Below are positions 1 through 8,303 of a stretch of DNA of 31,164 bases, piece after piece. The stretch lies in assembly GCA_045221575.1 (NCBI GenBank), contig JBGUWU010000030.1, positions 1 through 31,164 of the forward strand, in the 5' to 3' direction. The position numbers were made by a program, and so were the translations under genes. Position 1 is the first letter of the stretch. Each line of letters starts with the position of its first letter. Under the pieces are notes generated by a model. It did no database searches and was not told the origin of the DNA. It was given only the letters and a program-made list of their open reading frames with translations. Origin of the DNA: Scybalousia_A sp045221575. GTDB lineage: Bacteria; Bacteroidota; Bacteroidia; Bacteroidales; P3.

Positions 1-336
1 TATAAACCTCCAAATTGTGTGTTCATCGGTATTGTTACACAATTTGTTTGCTGAACCTTCTGGACAATATTCCATAATAAGATAAGGACGTCTTTCCCAA
101 ATTGCATAATGCTTAGCTGTTAATATATTACTATGATTAAGACTGAAAGAGTTTTTGTATTCGTCTATAAATTCTTTTTGTCCTCTTTCGTCTAAGGCAA
201 CGTAAAATTTTATTGCAATATTTATGTTGAGTATAGTATCTTCTGCTAACCATACTTCTCCAAAACTTCCGCTTCCAATATGTTGTAGAAGTTTATATCT
301 TTCTTGTATTATAGTTCCTATATTTAGTTCAGTCAT
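1..336 (-). CDS. Ser/Thr protein kinase, N-terminal part (cut by window edge)
   Basis: Only the first 112 residues are visible; the gene runs off the left edge. The reading frame opens with MTELNIGTIIQERYKLLQ followed by a glycine-rich loop (GSGSFGEVW, residues 21-29), the ATP-binding lysine in AIK (K43), a likely C-helix glutamate near E59, HSNIL at 68-72 and a hinge-like LIMEYC at 86-91. This is the N-lobe of a Hanks-type kinase. Its ATG sits inside ATGACTGA, so it overlaps the end of the PP2C phosphatase gene by 8 bp. That arrangement suggests translational coupling and a kinase-phosphatase pair made together. Its catalytic loop and any C-terminal sensor domain are not visible. Confidence in the kinase fold is high; its substrate is unknown. 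Confidence 0.9.
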   Translation of the reverse strand, partial: MTELNIGTIIQERYKLLQHIGSGSFGEVWLAEDTILNINIAIKFYVALDERGQKEFIDEYKNSFSLNHSNILTAKHYAIWERRPYLIMEYCPEGSANKLCNNTDEHTIWRFI

Positions 337-1699
337 TTTGTTGTCCTCCACTTTGTTTTTGTTCTTTATCTTTATTTCCTTTTGCAGGAGTTAATGCGCC
401 TCCTTTATTACCATCTTCTTTTTGTTGTGTGTTTTTTTCTTTTTTATCACTATCTTCTGTTGCTATATTATCTTTTTTTGTTGCATTATTATTTGTTTTC
501 TTATCCTTATGCTTGTTTTCCTTCTTTGCTTTTGCAGGGTCTTGATTTGGAACATTAGAATCACCTTTTTCTTCTATTTTTTCAGTAGGAGTAACCTTTG
601 GAGTTTTTGTTTCCGTAGAAGTTTGTGTGGTTTTTTCTGATTGTTTATCTTTATTTATATATTTAATAGTACATATTGAAGCAATAGCACAGACAATGCA
701 ACAAACAAGTATAATAATCAAAGATTTTTTCCAACTTTTCTTACCATTATCTTTTATAGATTCAAAGTCTTTTTCATTGTTTTTAGGCTGAGGCTTTTCT
801 TTTTTAGGTGCTATAGGAAGTCCGTCTATTATTTCACAAAGAATAACAGTAACATTATCGTACCAATCACATTTTTCCGCAGCATCAAACAAGGCTTCTC
901 TACACTCTTGCAGAGAAGATTTGTTGTTTTTTATTATGTCTTCTATGTTATAAGTAGATAAAAGATTGTTTTCTAAGTAAAATTCTCTATCAAACAAAAC
1001 ACCAGAAAGACCATCACTACACATAAGGATAATATCTCCTTTATAAAGGCTAAATAACCTTGATTCTGGTTTTGCTTTTTTACTTTCATCACCAAGACTT
1101 CTTGTAACAATATTATTTTGAGGGTGAATAAAAGTTTGTTCGTATGTTATAACTCCTTTATCTGCTAACTCTTGTACATAAGAATGGTCTTTAGAGAGAA
1201 GTTCTAAACCATTAACATCATTATATCTATAACATCTACTATCACCCAACCAAGAAAGAGTAATTTCATTGCCAATAATCCAAGCAATTATCAGAGTGCT
1301 TCCCATACCTTTTTGTGCAGAGTTTTGAGAAGCTTGCGTTTTAATCCTATTATCAGCCTCAATTATTATTTGTTCTAAGTATTTTTTTCTACTTTCGTGA
1401 TTAGATGCAATTTTTGATGTAATACGACCTACACCAAAATAATCTTTAACTGTTTCAATGGCTATTTCAGAAGCGACTTCACCAGCATTCATTCCTCCCA
1501 TTCCGTCTGCAACAGCCATAACCATTCCTAAAGAAGAAAGATTGGTTACTGTATCAGTTTCATAATGACTCAGGTTTTCATCTGAAACGTCATCATCTAA
1601 GTAAAAATTATCTTCGTTGCCTTTGTTTGGAGCATTAGGGTCAAACTTTCCAGCTGCCTTAGTATATGCTGCCAAACGAAATGTTATATTCTTACTCAT
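329..1699 (-). CDS. PP2C-family Ser/Thr phosphatase with a membrane anchor and charged tail
   Basis: 456 aa. The metal-dependent phosphatase (PPM/PP2C) fold is shown by NED (residues 28-30), VADGMGGMNAGE (63-74, with the metal-binding aspartate), GDSR (152-155), the SDG motif (228-230) and DNVT (281-284). It should remove phosphate from Ser/Thr residues set by the neighbouring kinases. A single transmembrane helix lies at about 327-347. Behind it is a low-complexity tail of roughly 100 residues, rich in Lys, Thr, Asn and Gln. The catalytic part precedes the helix and is therefore probably cytoplasmic, with the tail outside. It overlaps the next kinase gene by 8 bp and lies 2 bp after the secreted protein gene, as expected in one operon. 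The fold is certain; its targets are inferred from context only. Confidence 0.93.
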   Translation of the reverse strand: MSKNITFRLAAYTKAAGKFDPNAPNKGNEDNFYLDDDVSDENLSHYETDTVTNLSSLGMVMAVADGMGGMNAGEVASEIAIETVKDYFGVGRITSKIASNHESRKKYLEQIIIEADNRIKTQASQNSAQKGMGSTLIIAWIIGNEITLSWLGDSRCYRYNDVNGLELLSKDHSYVQELADKGVITYEQTFIHPQNNIVTRSLGDESKKAKPESRLFSLYKGDIILMCSDGLSGVLFDREFYLENNLLSTYNIEDIIKNNKSSLQECREALFDAAEKCDWYDNVTVILCEIIDGLPIAPKKEKPQPKNNEKDFESIKDNGKKSWKKSLIIILVCCIVCAIASICTIKYINKDKQSEKTTQTSTETKTPKVTPTEKIEEKGDSNVPNQDPAKAKKENKHKDKKTNNNATKKDNIATEDSDKKEKNTQQKEDGNKGGALTPAKGNKDKEQKQSGGQQND

Positions 1700-1701
1700 T
1701 G

Positions 1702-2532
1702 TTATTTAGTTTTTGTTTTTTTACTTTTGTTCTTTTTGTTGCTTTTGTTGAGATGTTCTTTTGGCTTTGTGGTTTTTGATTCAATAGGAGTTAAGTTTGT
1801 AGATGAATTAGAAACTTTTTTCTCTGCTTTATAGAAAGGAAAAGTCAGAATCCATGAATCTTCTTTTTGTACTACAACTCCGCACACTTGAAATCTTATT
1901 ACTCCTATTTCAAAAGTAGGAACAACAAACACAGCTCCAATTAATCTGCCTGGAGATTTTAGAGAGTTTTGAGGCTCTTCTAAAACTTCGTTACCAACAC
2001 TATCTATTTTTTTTGTACGAGTAACAAGAGAAAGTGAAGAATCATTTACATATATCCAAGAAAGCCAACCTTGAGTATTTGGAGCAATTTCTCCAATATC
2101 AAAACCGTCTAAATTGTTTTCTTTATCAGTGATTAGATACACAAGACTATCTTGAGAAATAGATGAAGTATCTTTTTGCAGTTTAATATCAAAATTGTTA
2201 TATGTAAATTTTGAATTTAGTGGAATAGGAGTGTAGGAATCTTTGTATTCTTCAAAATCTTTATCAAACAACCACGGATATATTGCTTGATGAGATAAAA
2301 TATAACCTTTGTTGGTTTTGATTCCTAAAGAATAAAAAGAACTAAACTCTTCTTTATTATTTCGTCCAAAAGCATTAAGGTTAGAGTCTTGTATTTGATA
2401 ACCTTTTTCTATACAAAACACTCCTTCTCGTATTGCTTTTTCTATTAGTTGCAATGATGGAGAGTTAAGAAATTGAGCATGCACCGCAAGACTAATACCT
2501 AATATACTTATTAATATAAATATCCTTTTCAT
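1702..2532 (-). CDS. Secreted protein of unknown function in the phospho-signalling operon
   Basis: 276 aa. It begins with a clear Sec signal peptide (MKRIFILISILGISLAVHAQ, cleavage probably after AQ), so the mature protein is exported. No known domain is recognised. The body looks like a folded globular domain with many aromatic residues and ends in a Lys/Asn/Ser-rich basic tail over the last 40 or so residues. It is separated by 2 bp from both flanking genes (the FHA-protease upstream, PP2C downstream), which places it firmly in the operon. Because the upstream neighbour carries an extracytoplasmic trypsin-like domain, this protein could be its substrate or partner, but that is only inference from gene order. 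Confidence 0.75.
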   Translation of the reverse strand: MKRIFILISILGISLAVHAQFLNSPSLQLIEKAIREGVFCIEKGYQIQDSNLNAFGRNNKEEFSSFYSLGIKTNKGYILSHQAIYPWLFDKDFEEYKDSYTPIPLNSKFTYNNFDIKLQKDTSSISQDSLVYLITDKENNLDGFDIGEIAPNTQGWLSWIYVNDSSLSLVTRTKKIDSVGNEVLEEPQNSLKSPGRLIGAVFVVPTFEIGVIRFQVCGVVVQKEDSWILTFPFYKAEKKVSNSSTNLTPIESKTTKPKEHLNKSNKKNKSKKTKTK

Positions 2533-2534
2533 TA

Positions 2535-4070
2535 CTACTTTAAGTTGTTAATTGGAACTAATTGATCATATTGTTGCTGTTGTTGTATAATAGCACCATT
2601 GCTTCCATATTGTTGAGTTCTTCCTTCTAAACGAGAAACAATAGCTATGGCTTGAATTTTTCCTCCACTGACAACAAAAACAGGACCTCCAGAATTACCA
2701 TGTGCAACTCCTTGAGAAACCATTATGCAATTCTCATCATTTAATCCAGAACGTGCAACAGACATCTTGTTAAATATAGGTTCAATCCTCTTTGTTTTAC
2801 TATCATTAACACCTAACCCAGCAGGGAAACCTAAAACATATACTTCTGTTCCTGCTTTTAAGTTAGCAGATAAAGACGCATTAGCACTGATCTTTCCTTT
2901 TTTATTTGTATGAGCATAAGCCCAGTCTGTACCTCCTGATTCTTTATTGCCAAGAGTTTCTCCATTGTTTAAGGTTATAATAGATGCAATTCTTAATCTT
3001 AGAGTTTCTCCATTCTCTCCTGTAGCATAATCTTTAACAACGTCTTTACTTCTGTCAATTCTAAAATCTGAACTACGAAGAGTAAAATCATCAGCAGAAG
3101 TAGGACCATAAGCATGTATTACAGACCATATTTTGCATTCAGAAGGATAAGTTTCTGCAGCAATACTTGGTTCAGAAGGAGGGAATAGCCAAGGCTCAAC
3201 ACAGTGTCTTGCTGTTATAAATCTACCATCATCTAATAAAAATCCCGTTCCAGAAGATGAAGAAAGTTTTTTAGCTTCTTCGCCTTCAACTTGGAAATAT
3301 ACTGTTGTAACAATAAAATATACTGAAGGTTGAACAGAAGCAACAAGATTTTGAAGATTACCTGGAACAGCCATACCTCCATAACCACCTCTGTTTTTCT
3401 TTATCTGAGATTGGGTAATAGAATCTTGTTTCTTTAAATCTTCTATTGTGCCAGATAACTCTTTATTGTTCTTTATGGCATTTTCTACCTTAGCCAAAGC
3501 TTTATCTAATTCATTACTTAGATGAGTAATCCAGAATACACTTCCAGCAATAGCTAATATAAGGACGCAAGAAAGAACAGCCAAAGCTTTCTTATAAGGC
3601 TTTAAAGCTTGTTGGCGGAACAGACTAAGTCTGTTTGTAAGTCCAATACTTTTAACTAAACTTTTGTCTCCTTGAGGAACAATGAAGCCAAGTTTAGGTC
3701 CGTTTGTGGAAAGTTGAATTTCATCTCCATTTTGCAAGTACCATTCTGTTTGAACTTTGCTTCCGTTAAGATAAGTTGAGTTTGTCTTAGACAATTGAAC
3801 AAGTTTCCAATTATCACCATCTCTAATTATGGCTGCATGTCGGCGAGATACTGTTGTGAAACTTTCGTCAAAGCGTACAGTACATTGACTATCTCGTCCT
3901 AACTCAATCTGATCAACAATGATTTTTTGAGATTCACCTGCACGATGATACTTTGAGGATATTTTATGCTCAAGTATGTAGTATCTTCTTCCGTTTCCAC
4001 CGAAGACAGACTTCATTCCGGCACCGACAGTTCCGGCAACTGATTTCTTATAAGCTGTAGTTTGTCCCAT
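2535..4070 (-). CDS. FHA domain - transmembrane - trypsin-like serine protease
   Basis: 511 aa with three parts. Residues about 50-130 form an FHA phosphothreonine-binding domain (LGRDSQC at 57-63, SRRHA at 75-79, NSTYLNG at 97-103). A transmembrane helix follows at about 162-183 and then a short coiled-coil-like stretch (185-220). Residues about 240-505 are a chymotrypsin/DegP-type protease with a complete triad: H289 in TARHC, D382 in GTDWAYA and S460 in GNSGGP. With the FHA domain inside and the protease outside, the protein looks like a relay from cytoplasmic Ser/Thr phosphorylation to proteolysis in the periplasm. The end of the gene is a Gln-rich segment. It lies 2 bp before the secreted protein gene and 30 bp after the kinase-FHA gene. 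Domain calls are firm; topology and role are inferred. Confidence 0.9.
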   Translation of the reverse strand: MGQTTAYKKSVAGTVGAGMKSVFGGNGRRYYILEHKISSKYHRAGESQKIIVDQIELGRDSQCTVRFDESFTTVSRRHAAIIRDGDNWKLVQLSKTNSTYLNGSKVQTEWYLQNGDEIQLSTNGPKLGFIVPQGDKSLVKSIGLTNRLSLFRQQALKPYKKALAVLSCVLILAIAGSVFWITHLSNELDKALAKVENAIKNNKELSGTIEDLKKQDSITQSQIKKNRGGYGGMAVPGNLQNLVASVQPSVYFIVTTVYFQVEGEEAKKLSSSSGTGFLLDDGRFITARHCVEPWLFPPSEPSIAAETYPSECKIWSVIHAYGPTSADDFTLRSSDFRIDRSKDVVKDYATGENGETLRLRIASIITLNNGETLGNKESGGTDWAYAHTNKKGKISANASLSANLKAGTEVYVLGFPAGLGVNDSKTKRIEPIFNKMSVARSGLNDENCIMVSQGVAHGNSGGPVFVVSGGKIQAIAIVSRLEGRTQQYGSNGAIIQQQQQYDQLVPINNLK

Positions 4071-4100
4071 ATATTTGATTTTTTTTGTTATTAATCTAAA

Positions 4101-5486
4101 TTATATTCCTTCTATTCTTATTTTTACATCTCCAATAGAAATAATATCACCACTGTTCATTACTATTCCTGTTGAAGAAACTTCTGTTGAATTTACGTAT
4201 GTTCCATTTGTAGAATTTCTCCATTGAAAATCAAAAGATTTACTACAGTTCTGTTCTTTACAAATTGAACATGGATTAGTAGCAACTTTTCTTAATCCAA
4301 TAGGACAATTTATTCTCCATTGTCCATCTCTAATTAACCATTGGTTAGTTGTTGAATTATACTCAATACAGCAATGACAGCGAGAAATAAACGTAGATTC
4401 AGTTTCTTTAACATTAATCATATTATATATCTGTGTATTCTCTCTACCAATAGTAATAACTTTTGAGAATTTAAGAAAGTTGCTTAAATCATAAGTTTTG
4501 CCGTACTCTTCACCTTGCATTATTCGTAATGTAGGAGTAGAAGCAAAACTACTAAGAGAAATATTTGATTGCGAAAGATGATGTTCTATTTTTTGAAGGT
4601 AGTGTTCTCTATTGCTTGCTGGAAGAAGTCTAATACAATTTGTTGTAGTTTGTAAACGCTTTTTAAAGTCTGGCTCCAAACAACCAGCAATAAGTTCTTC
4701 CCATTCTTTGCCTTGTTCTGTGTTTATAAGTTTTGATTTATCCCATGTGCCATTTTTTGCTCTGGTGGTGTATGTTACCAAATCGGCTTCTGAGTCTAAG
4801 TTTCCAAAAGGCAAACAACCACATATTAGTTCATACATCATAACTCCAAAAGAAAAGATGTCTGTTGTAGGTAACACAGTTGCATTGTTTCCTTTTGGGT
4901 GCAGCTGTTCAGGAGGCATATAGGCGTAAGTTCCAAACAATTCTTTTGGTGTTCCAAAGATACCTCGTTGAGTTAAACGGTTGTTTTGGTCGCCAGCAAT
5001 ACCGAAATCTGTTAGAACCACATCACCATTGTCTTTTATCAACACGTTAGCAGGTTTTAAATCCCTATGAACTTTGCCTTGAGAGTGTAAATCGCCTAAT
5101 CCTCTTAGGATACAGCCTCCAGCAAAAGCCAAATCAACTTTGTTTTCAAGCACTGCGTTCTCCAAATCTCCGTTAGCACAGAACTCCATAACGATATAAG
5201 GATTGCCTTTTAGAATTCCCTTATCAACAGAATGAACAAGGTAATTAGAATGTATTCTTCCTGTTTCATATTCTCTGTCAAAACGTTTTTGCAATACCAA
5301 TCTCTCCTCTGAACTCACCGTCCAAAGTTTCAAAAGCTTTAAAGCGTAATCCTTTCCTTCTGAAGTGTGTTTTACTTTATAAACTAAACCAAAAGTACCT
5401 TCTCCAAGTAGTTTCTCTACTCGATAAGTCCCATTGATAACATCATTAGGTTTTAGATTACAACGTTCAACCAGAGCGTTATGCAT
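4101..5486 (-). CDS. Ser/Thr protein kinase with C-terminal FHA domain
   Basis: 461 aa. The kinase domain covers about residues 20-290: glycine loop GEGTFGLVY (28-36), ATP lysine K50 in YALK, HRDLKPAN (140-147), DFG (160-162), activation segment ending GTYAYMPPEQ (185-194) and DIFSFGVMMYEL (209-220). All catalytic residues are present, so it should be active. No transmembrane helix is seen. After a linker, residues about 322-460 form an FHA domain (IGRE at 346-349, SRCH at 368-371, NSTNGTYVN at 424-432). An insertion at about 391-420 carries four cysteines (C394, C406, C409, C414) and might bind zinc. Kinase-FHA fusions commonly bind their own or a partner's phosphothreonines. It starts 5 bp after the zinc-ribbon/FHA gene. 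Confidence 0.93.
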   Translation of the reverse strand: MHNALVERCNLKPNDVINGTYRVEKLLGEGTFGLVYKVKHTSEGKDYALKLLKLWTVSSEERLVLQKRFDREYETGRIHSNYLVHSVDKGILKGNPYIVMEFCANGDLENAVLENKVDLAFAGGCILRGLGDLHSQGKVHRDLKPANVLIKDNGDVVLTDFGIAGDQNNRLTQRGIFGTPKELFGTYAYMPPEQLHPKGNNATVLPTTDIFSFGVMMYELICGCLPFGNLDSEADLVTYTTRAKNGTWDKSKLINTEQGKEWEELIAGCLEPDFKKRLQTTTNCIRLLPASNREHYLQKIEHHLSQSNISLSSFASTPTLRIMQGEEYGKTYDLSNFLKFSKVITIGRENTQIYNMINVKETESTFISRCHCCIEYNSTTNQWLIRDGQWRINCPIGLRKVATNPCSICKEQNCSKSFDFQWRNSTNGTYVNSTEVSSTGIVMNSGDIISIGDVKIRIEGI

Positions 5487-5491
5487 TTCTT

Positions 5492-6247
5492 TTATCCCTT
5501 AAATTCAAACAACCTGTTACCTAAAACGATAACATCTCCATCTTTGAGTTTAGTTTTCTCTTTGACTTGAATGAAAGTTGTTTTCATTTCGCTTGTATTT
5601 TCAATATACCACTCGTTATTGTCAAAGGTAAGTATGGCTTGTTCTTTGGAAGTTATGGAATTGTTATTAACATCGGTGTTTGAACGATTTAATACTATCT
5701 TATTTCCTGAATAACTGATAGGATTGTATTCAATTTGTTCGTTTTCCCATGCAATTGGTTTAAGTGTGCAGAATACACCTTTGTTGGGACTCATCCAATT
5801 ATTGACCGTACCGTTTCTTTCTTGGAACTTGTGTCCGCATTTAGGACAAAATGCATCAGATTTATCAATATTATTGCCACAAGAAGGACATGTTTTAGTG
5901 GCAAGTCTTGGTGGTTGAAAAGCAATATTCTCTTTATTCTGATAAGAGTTGTTTTGGTTTTGATAAGAACCACACATTGGACATTCGTCCATGTTTTCTG
6001 CAAGAGGATAACCGCATTTATGACATTGTTTCTGCTTATTCTCTTGTGGAATGTTGTTTATTGGAGTCTCATTGTTGTTTTGAACTTCTCTAACCGTTGA
6101 TTTTAAGTTTAAATTTTCGCTTGACATGGCAGGAGATTGTCTTTCAGTCTGCTTAAAATCTGAAGAGAAATTAGGTAAAACTGAGTTACATTTTGCACAT
6201 CTTGTTTCTGTATCGGGATTTTCCCAACCGCAATTTTTACATCTCAT
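5492..6247 (-). CDS. Triple zinc-ribbon protein with a C-terminal FHA-like domain
   Basis: 251 aa, first gene of the operon. Three zinc ribbons with paired CxxC motifs are visible at C3/C6-C17/C20, C75/C78-C89/C92 and C120/C123-C134/C137. They are joined by Asn/Gln-rich linkers. Residues about 183-250 have FHA-like strand order (NKIVLNRSN, ITSKEQA, LKDGDVIVLGN), but the canonical GR and SxxH signatures are degenerate, so phosphopeptide binding is uncertain. No signal peptide or membrane helix is seen; the protein should be cytoplasmic. As the first gene of the kinase-phosphatase operon it may be an adaptor or substrate. Zinc-ribbon assignment is firm, the FHA-like call moderate. Confidence 0.85.
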   Translation of the reverse strand: MRCKNCGWENPDTETRCAKCNSVLPNFSSDFKQTERQSPAMSSENLNLKSTVREVQNNNETPINNIPQENKQKQCHKCGYPLAENMDECPMCGSYQNQNNSYQNKENIAFQPPRLATKTCPSCGNNIDKSDAFCPKCGHKFQERNGTVNNWMSPNKGVFCTLKPIAWENEQIEYNPISYSGNKIVLNRSNTDVNNNSITSKEQAILTFDNNEWYIENTSEMKTTFIQVKEKTKLKDGDVIVLGNRLFEFKG

Positions 6248-6292
6248 ATTGTTGTTGTTTTAAGGGTTGTTTATTTAAATAAAAACTGCTTG

Positions 6293-6324
6293 CAAATTAC
6301 AGAAAAAATAACAAAAAAAGCAAA
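6293..6324 (-). promoter_or_regulatory. Putative promoter of the phospho-signalling operon
   Basis: On the minus strand a TTTG (6321-6324) is followed after 20 bp by GTAATTTGC (about 6292-6300). This resembles the Bacteroidetes TTTG / TAnnTTTG arrangement, but the -7 box has GT where TA is expected. It lies about 45 bp before the ATG at 6247. Moderate to low confidence. Confidence 0.4.
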
Positions 6325-6521
6325 TAATTTGTAACAAAAATAAAATAATAAATATAAAATATTTAAAATCAAAGATATATAATTAAATTATTTTGTTCTT
6401 TTTTTTATAAAGACCAAGTTTATTTTTCGCCAAAAGAAGTTTAAATTAAAATAATCTTTTTTTCGGCAGATGTAAAACAAAGTTTTTGTAGCAAAAATCT
6501 GCGCAAAACAAGAAAATATTG

Positions 6522-6531
6522 TAATTTTGCA
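6522..6531 (+). promoter_or_regulatory. Bacteroidetes -7 promoter box for the WG-repeat gene
   Basis: TAATTTTGCA matches the Bacteroidetes -7 consensus TAnnTTTGCA exactly and lies 38 bp before the ATG at 6570. No clear TTTG is found at the expected -33 distance. Confidence 0.65.
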
Positions 6532-6569
6532 CCTTTAGATTTAGCTAATAAACAAATAATAGTAATAAA

Positions 6570-8297
6570 ATGAAACGATTGAACTTTTTATGTGTAGCGT
6601 TGTGTCTGTTTAGTATGGCACATGGTCAGAGTATGTACAAACTTAGCACAGATTTTAAGTATGATTCTCTAAAAGCATTAGATAATGAGTATTTTGCGGT
6701 AAAAGAAAATGGTTTGTGGGGAATAATAAAAGGAAATCAAATAGTAATTCCTTGTAAATACGAACAAATAGACAACTTTGGAGATAGTGTCGTTGCGTTT
6801 ATTCAAAATGATAAAGTAGGTTTTGCAGATATAAACGGTAATATGATAGCAGAACCTCAATACTTGTTGGAAGTAAATTATAATCGTTCAGACAAATCTC
6901 CGCTAAATATATTCTCATACGGCTCTGCTTTAGTATATAATGGAGAAAAGTTTTTCTTATTAGGAAAAGATGGTAAACAAATAGTAGAAGATGATATAGA
7001 AATTCTTTCTAAGGTTGCTAATACAGTGATATATCGTAAGAATGGAGCTTATGGTTTGATGGACGCTTTAGGAAAACCACTTACAGAGGCTAAGTATTTG
7101 CAAATACAACCTGTTATTGAGGGTAAATTATATGCTTATATCGGAATAAGAGATGGTTTGCGTGTTTGGGGATTCTTGAATGCAAAAGGAGAAATGAAGT
7201 CTCAAGCTTATTTTGATGAAGTTCAGTTGATAAATAAGGGCGATAAGTTCTATATAAAAGCCTATCTTCCGACGGGAAAACAAGCTTTGTTTGATGAAAA
7301 CGGCGAGATATTGTTCCAACCTTTATATCAAGTAATAGAACCTACTCTTTATCCATCTTATTTCAATATCACCGAAGACGGAAAACGAGGAATTATAGGA
7401 GCGGATTATGTTCTTTATGTTCCAACTGCTTATGATCAAGTTCAGGTTGCAAATGTTGGTACTGACACATTTTTTGTTGCTATGAACGAAGGAGTCTCTT
7501 TTGTTTTGAATAAGAAGAATCAACTTATAGCACACTATGAAGGAAATATCTCAGGCTTTATTTCTTATAGCGATGATAATGTCATATTTGTAGCAGACTC
7601 GTTTTTGAACTATGGAGTGATGTCTTCAAGAGATGGTTGGTTGATTCCGCCAAAGTATTACGAAGCTTTGGGAATGGTAGAAGACAATATCATACTTAGA
7701 AATGGAAAGAAATGGGGTGCAATGAACTTAAAAGGAGAGATAACAGTGCCGTTTGAGTATAAAAAAGTAAAGATTTCGGATAAGAGAACATACGTTGTGT
7801 TCTATGCTGGAAAGAATAACTCTTTACTTTTGAATAATAAGGCAGAAAAACAGACATTTCCTAAGATTAAAAAGTTGTTTGCTTTCGACAATTACATAGA
7901 ATACACATACAAAAAGGAAACAACAAGATTATATGCAGAAGGAAGAGAACTAAGAACTAAATTCTTGGATATAGGAACGGAGAAAGATGGAATATTAACA
8001 GTAAAAGAAAAACAAGGTTGGACTTATGTTGATAGCAAAACTCAAAAACCTATAACCGAAAAACACTATGATAAGGTTTCTAACTTTGTAAATGGACAAG
8101 CATTAGTAGTTAAAGACAAACAGATTATTGTAATTGATAAAAATTTCAATGAAATCGCTACATTAATCAAAGCAAACAAAACAAATTTAGATATGGCTAT
8201 GATATTTATCAACTCTGCTGTAATGAGAAATAAATCATACGTTATCCTAAGAGTTGATGGTAAATATGGAGTAATAACAATAAATAATAAACAATAA
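6570..8297 (+). CDS. Secreted WG-repeat protein
   Basis: 575 aa with a Sec signal peptide (first 20 residues, ending AHGQ). The mature part is built of WG beta-repeats: short units of the form xGxWGxxxxxGxxVIPxxYexv. Examples are ENGLWGIIKGNQIVIPCKY, GKKWGAMNLKGEITVPFEY and later more degenerate units such as KQGWTYVDSKTQKPITEKHY. Such repeats form beta-rich binding modules in envelope or surface proteins; no enzyme signature is seen. The gene opens a two-gene transcription unit with the DUF4831-like gene 6 bp downstream. It is divergent from the kinase/FHA operon, so a functional link is possible but not shown. Confidence 0.85.
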   Translation: MKRLNFLCVALCLFSMAHGQSMYKLSTDFKYDSLKALDNEYFAVKENGLWGIIKGNQIVIPCKYEQIDNFGDSVVAFIQNDKVGFADINGNMIAEPQYLLEVNYNRSDKSPLNIFSYGSALVYNGEKFFLLGKDGKQIVEDDIEILSKVANTVIYRKNGAYGLMDALGKPLTEAKYLQIQPVIEGKLYAYIGIRDGLRVWGFLNAKGEMKSQAYFDEVQLINKGDKFYIKAYLPTGKQALFDENGEILFQPLYQVIEPTLYPSYFNITEDGKRGIIGADYVLYVPTAYDQVQVANVGTDTFFVAMNEGVSFVLNKKNQLIAHYEGNISGFISYSDDNVIFVADSFLNYGVMSSRDGWLIPPKYYEALGMVEDNIILRNGKKWGAMNLKGEITVPFEYKKVKISDKRTYVVFYAGKNNSLLLNNKAEKQTFPKIKKLFAFDNYIEYTYKKETTRLYAEGRELRTKFLDIGTEKDGILTVKEKQGWTYVDSKTQKPITEKHYDKVSNFVNGQALVVKDKQIIVIDKNFNEIATLIKANKTNLDMAMIFINSAVMRNKSYVILRVDGKYGVITINNKQ

Positions 8298-8303
8298 AAT
8301 TCT

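Larger units (their letters stand above)
6248..6569. other. Divergent intergenic region
   Basis: About 320 bp of very AT-rich DNA between the minus-strand signalling operon and the plus-strand WG-repeat gene. It holds a promoter for each side (listed separately). I see no open reading frame, RNA gene or strong hairpin in the rest. Confidence 0.7.

Noticed and set aside
5724..6100. Several overlapping open frames opposite the zinc-ribbon/FHA gene
   Set aside because: They are shadows of a gene with clear zinc-ribbon motifs, have no start signals and resemble no protein.
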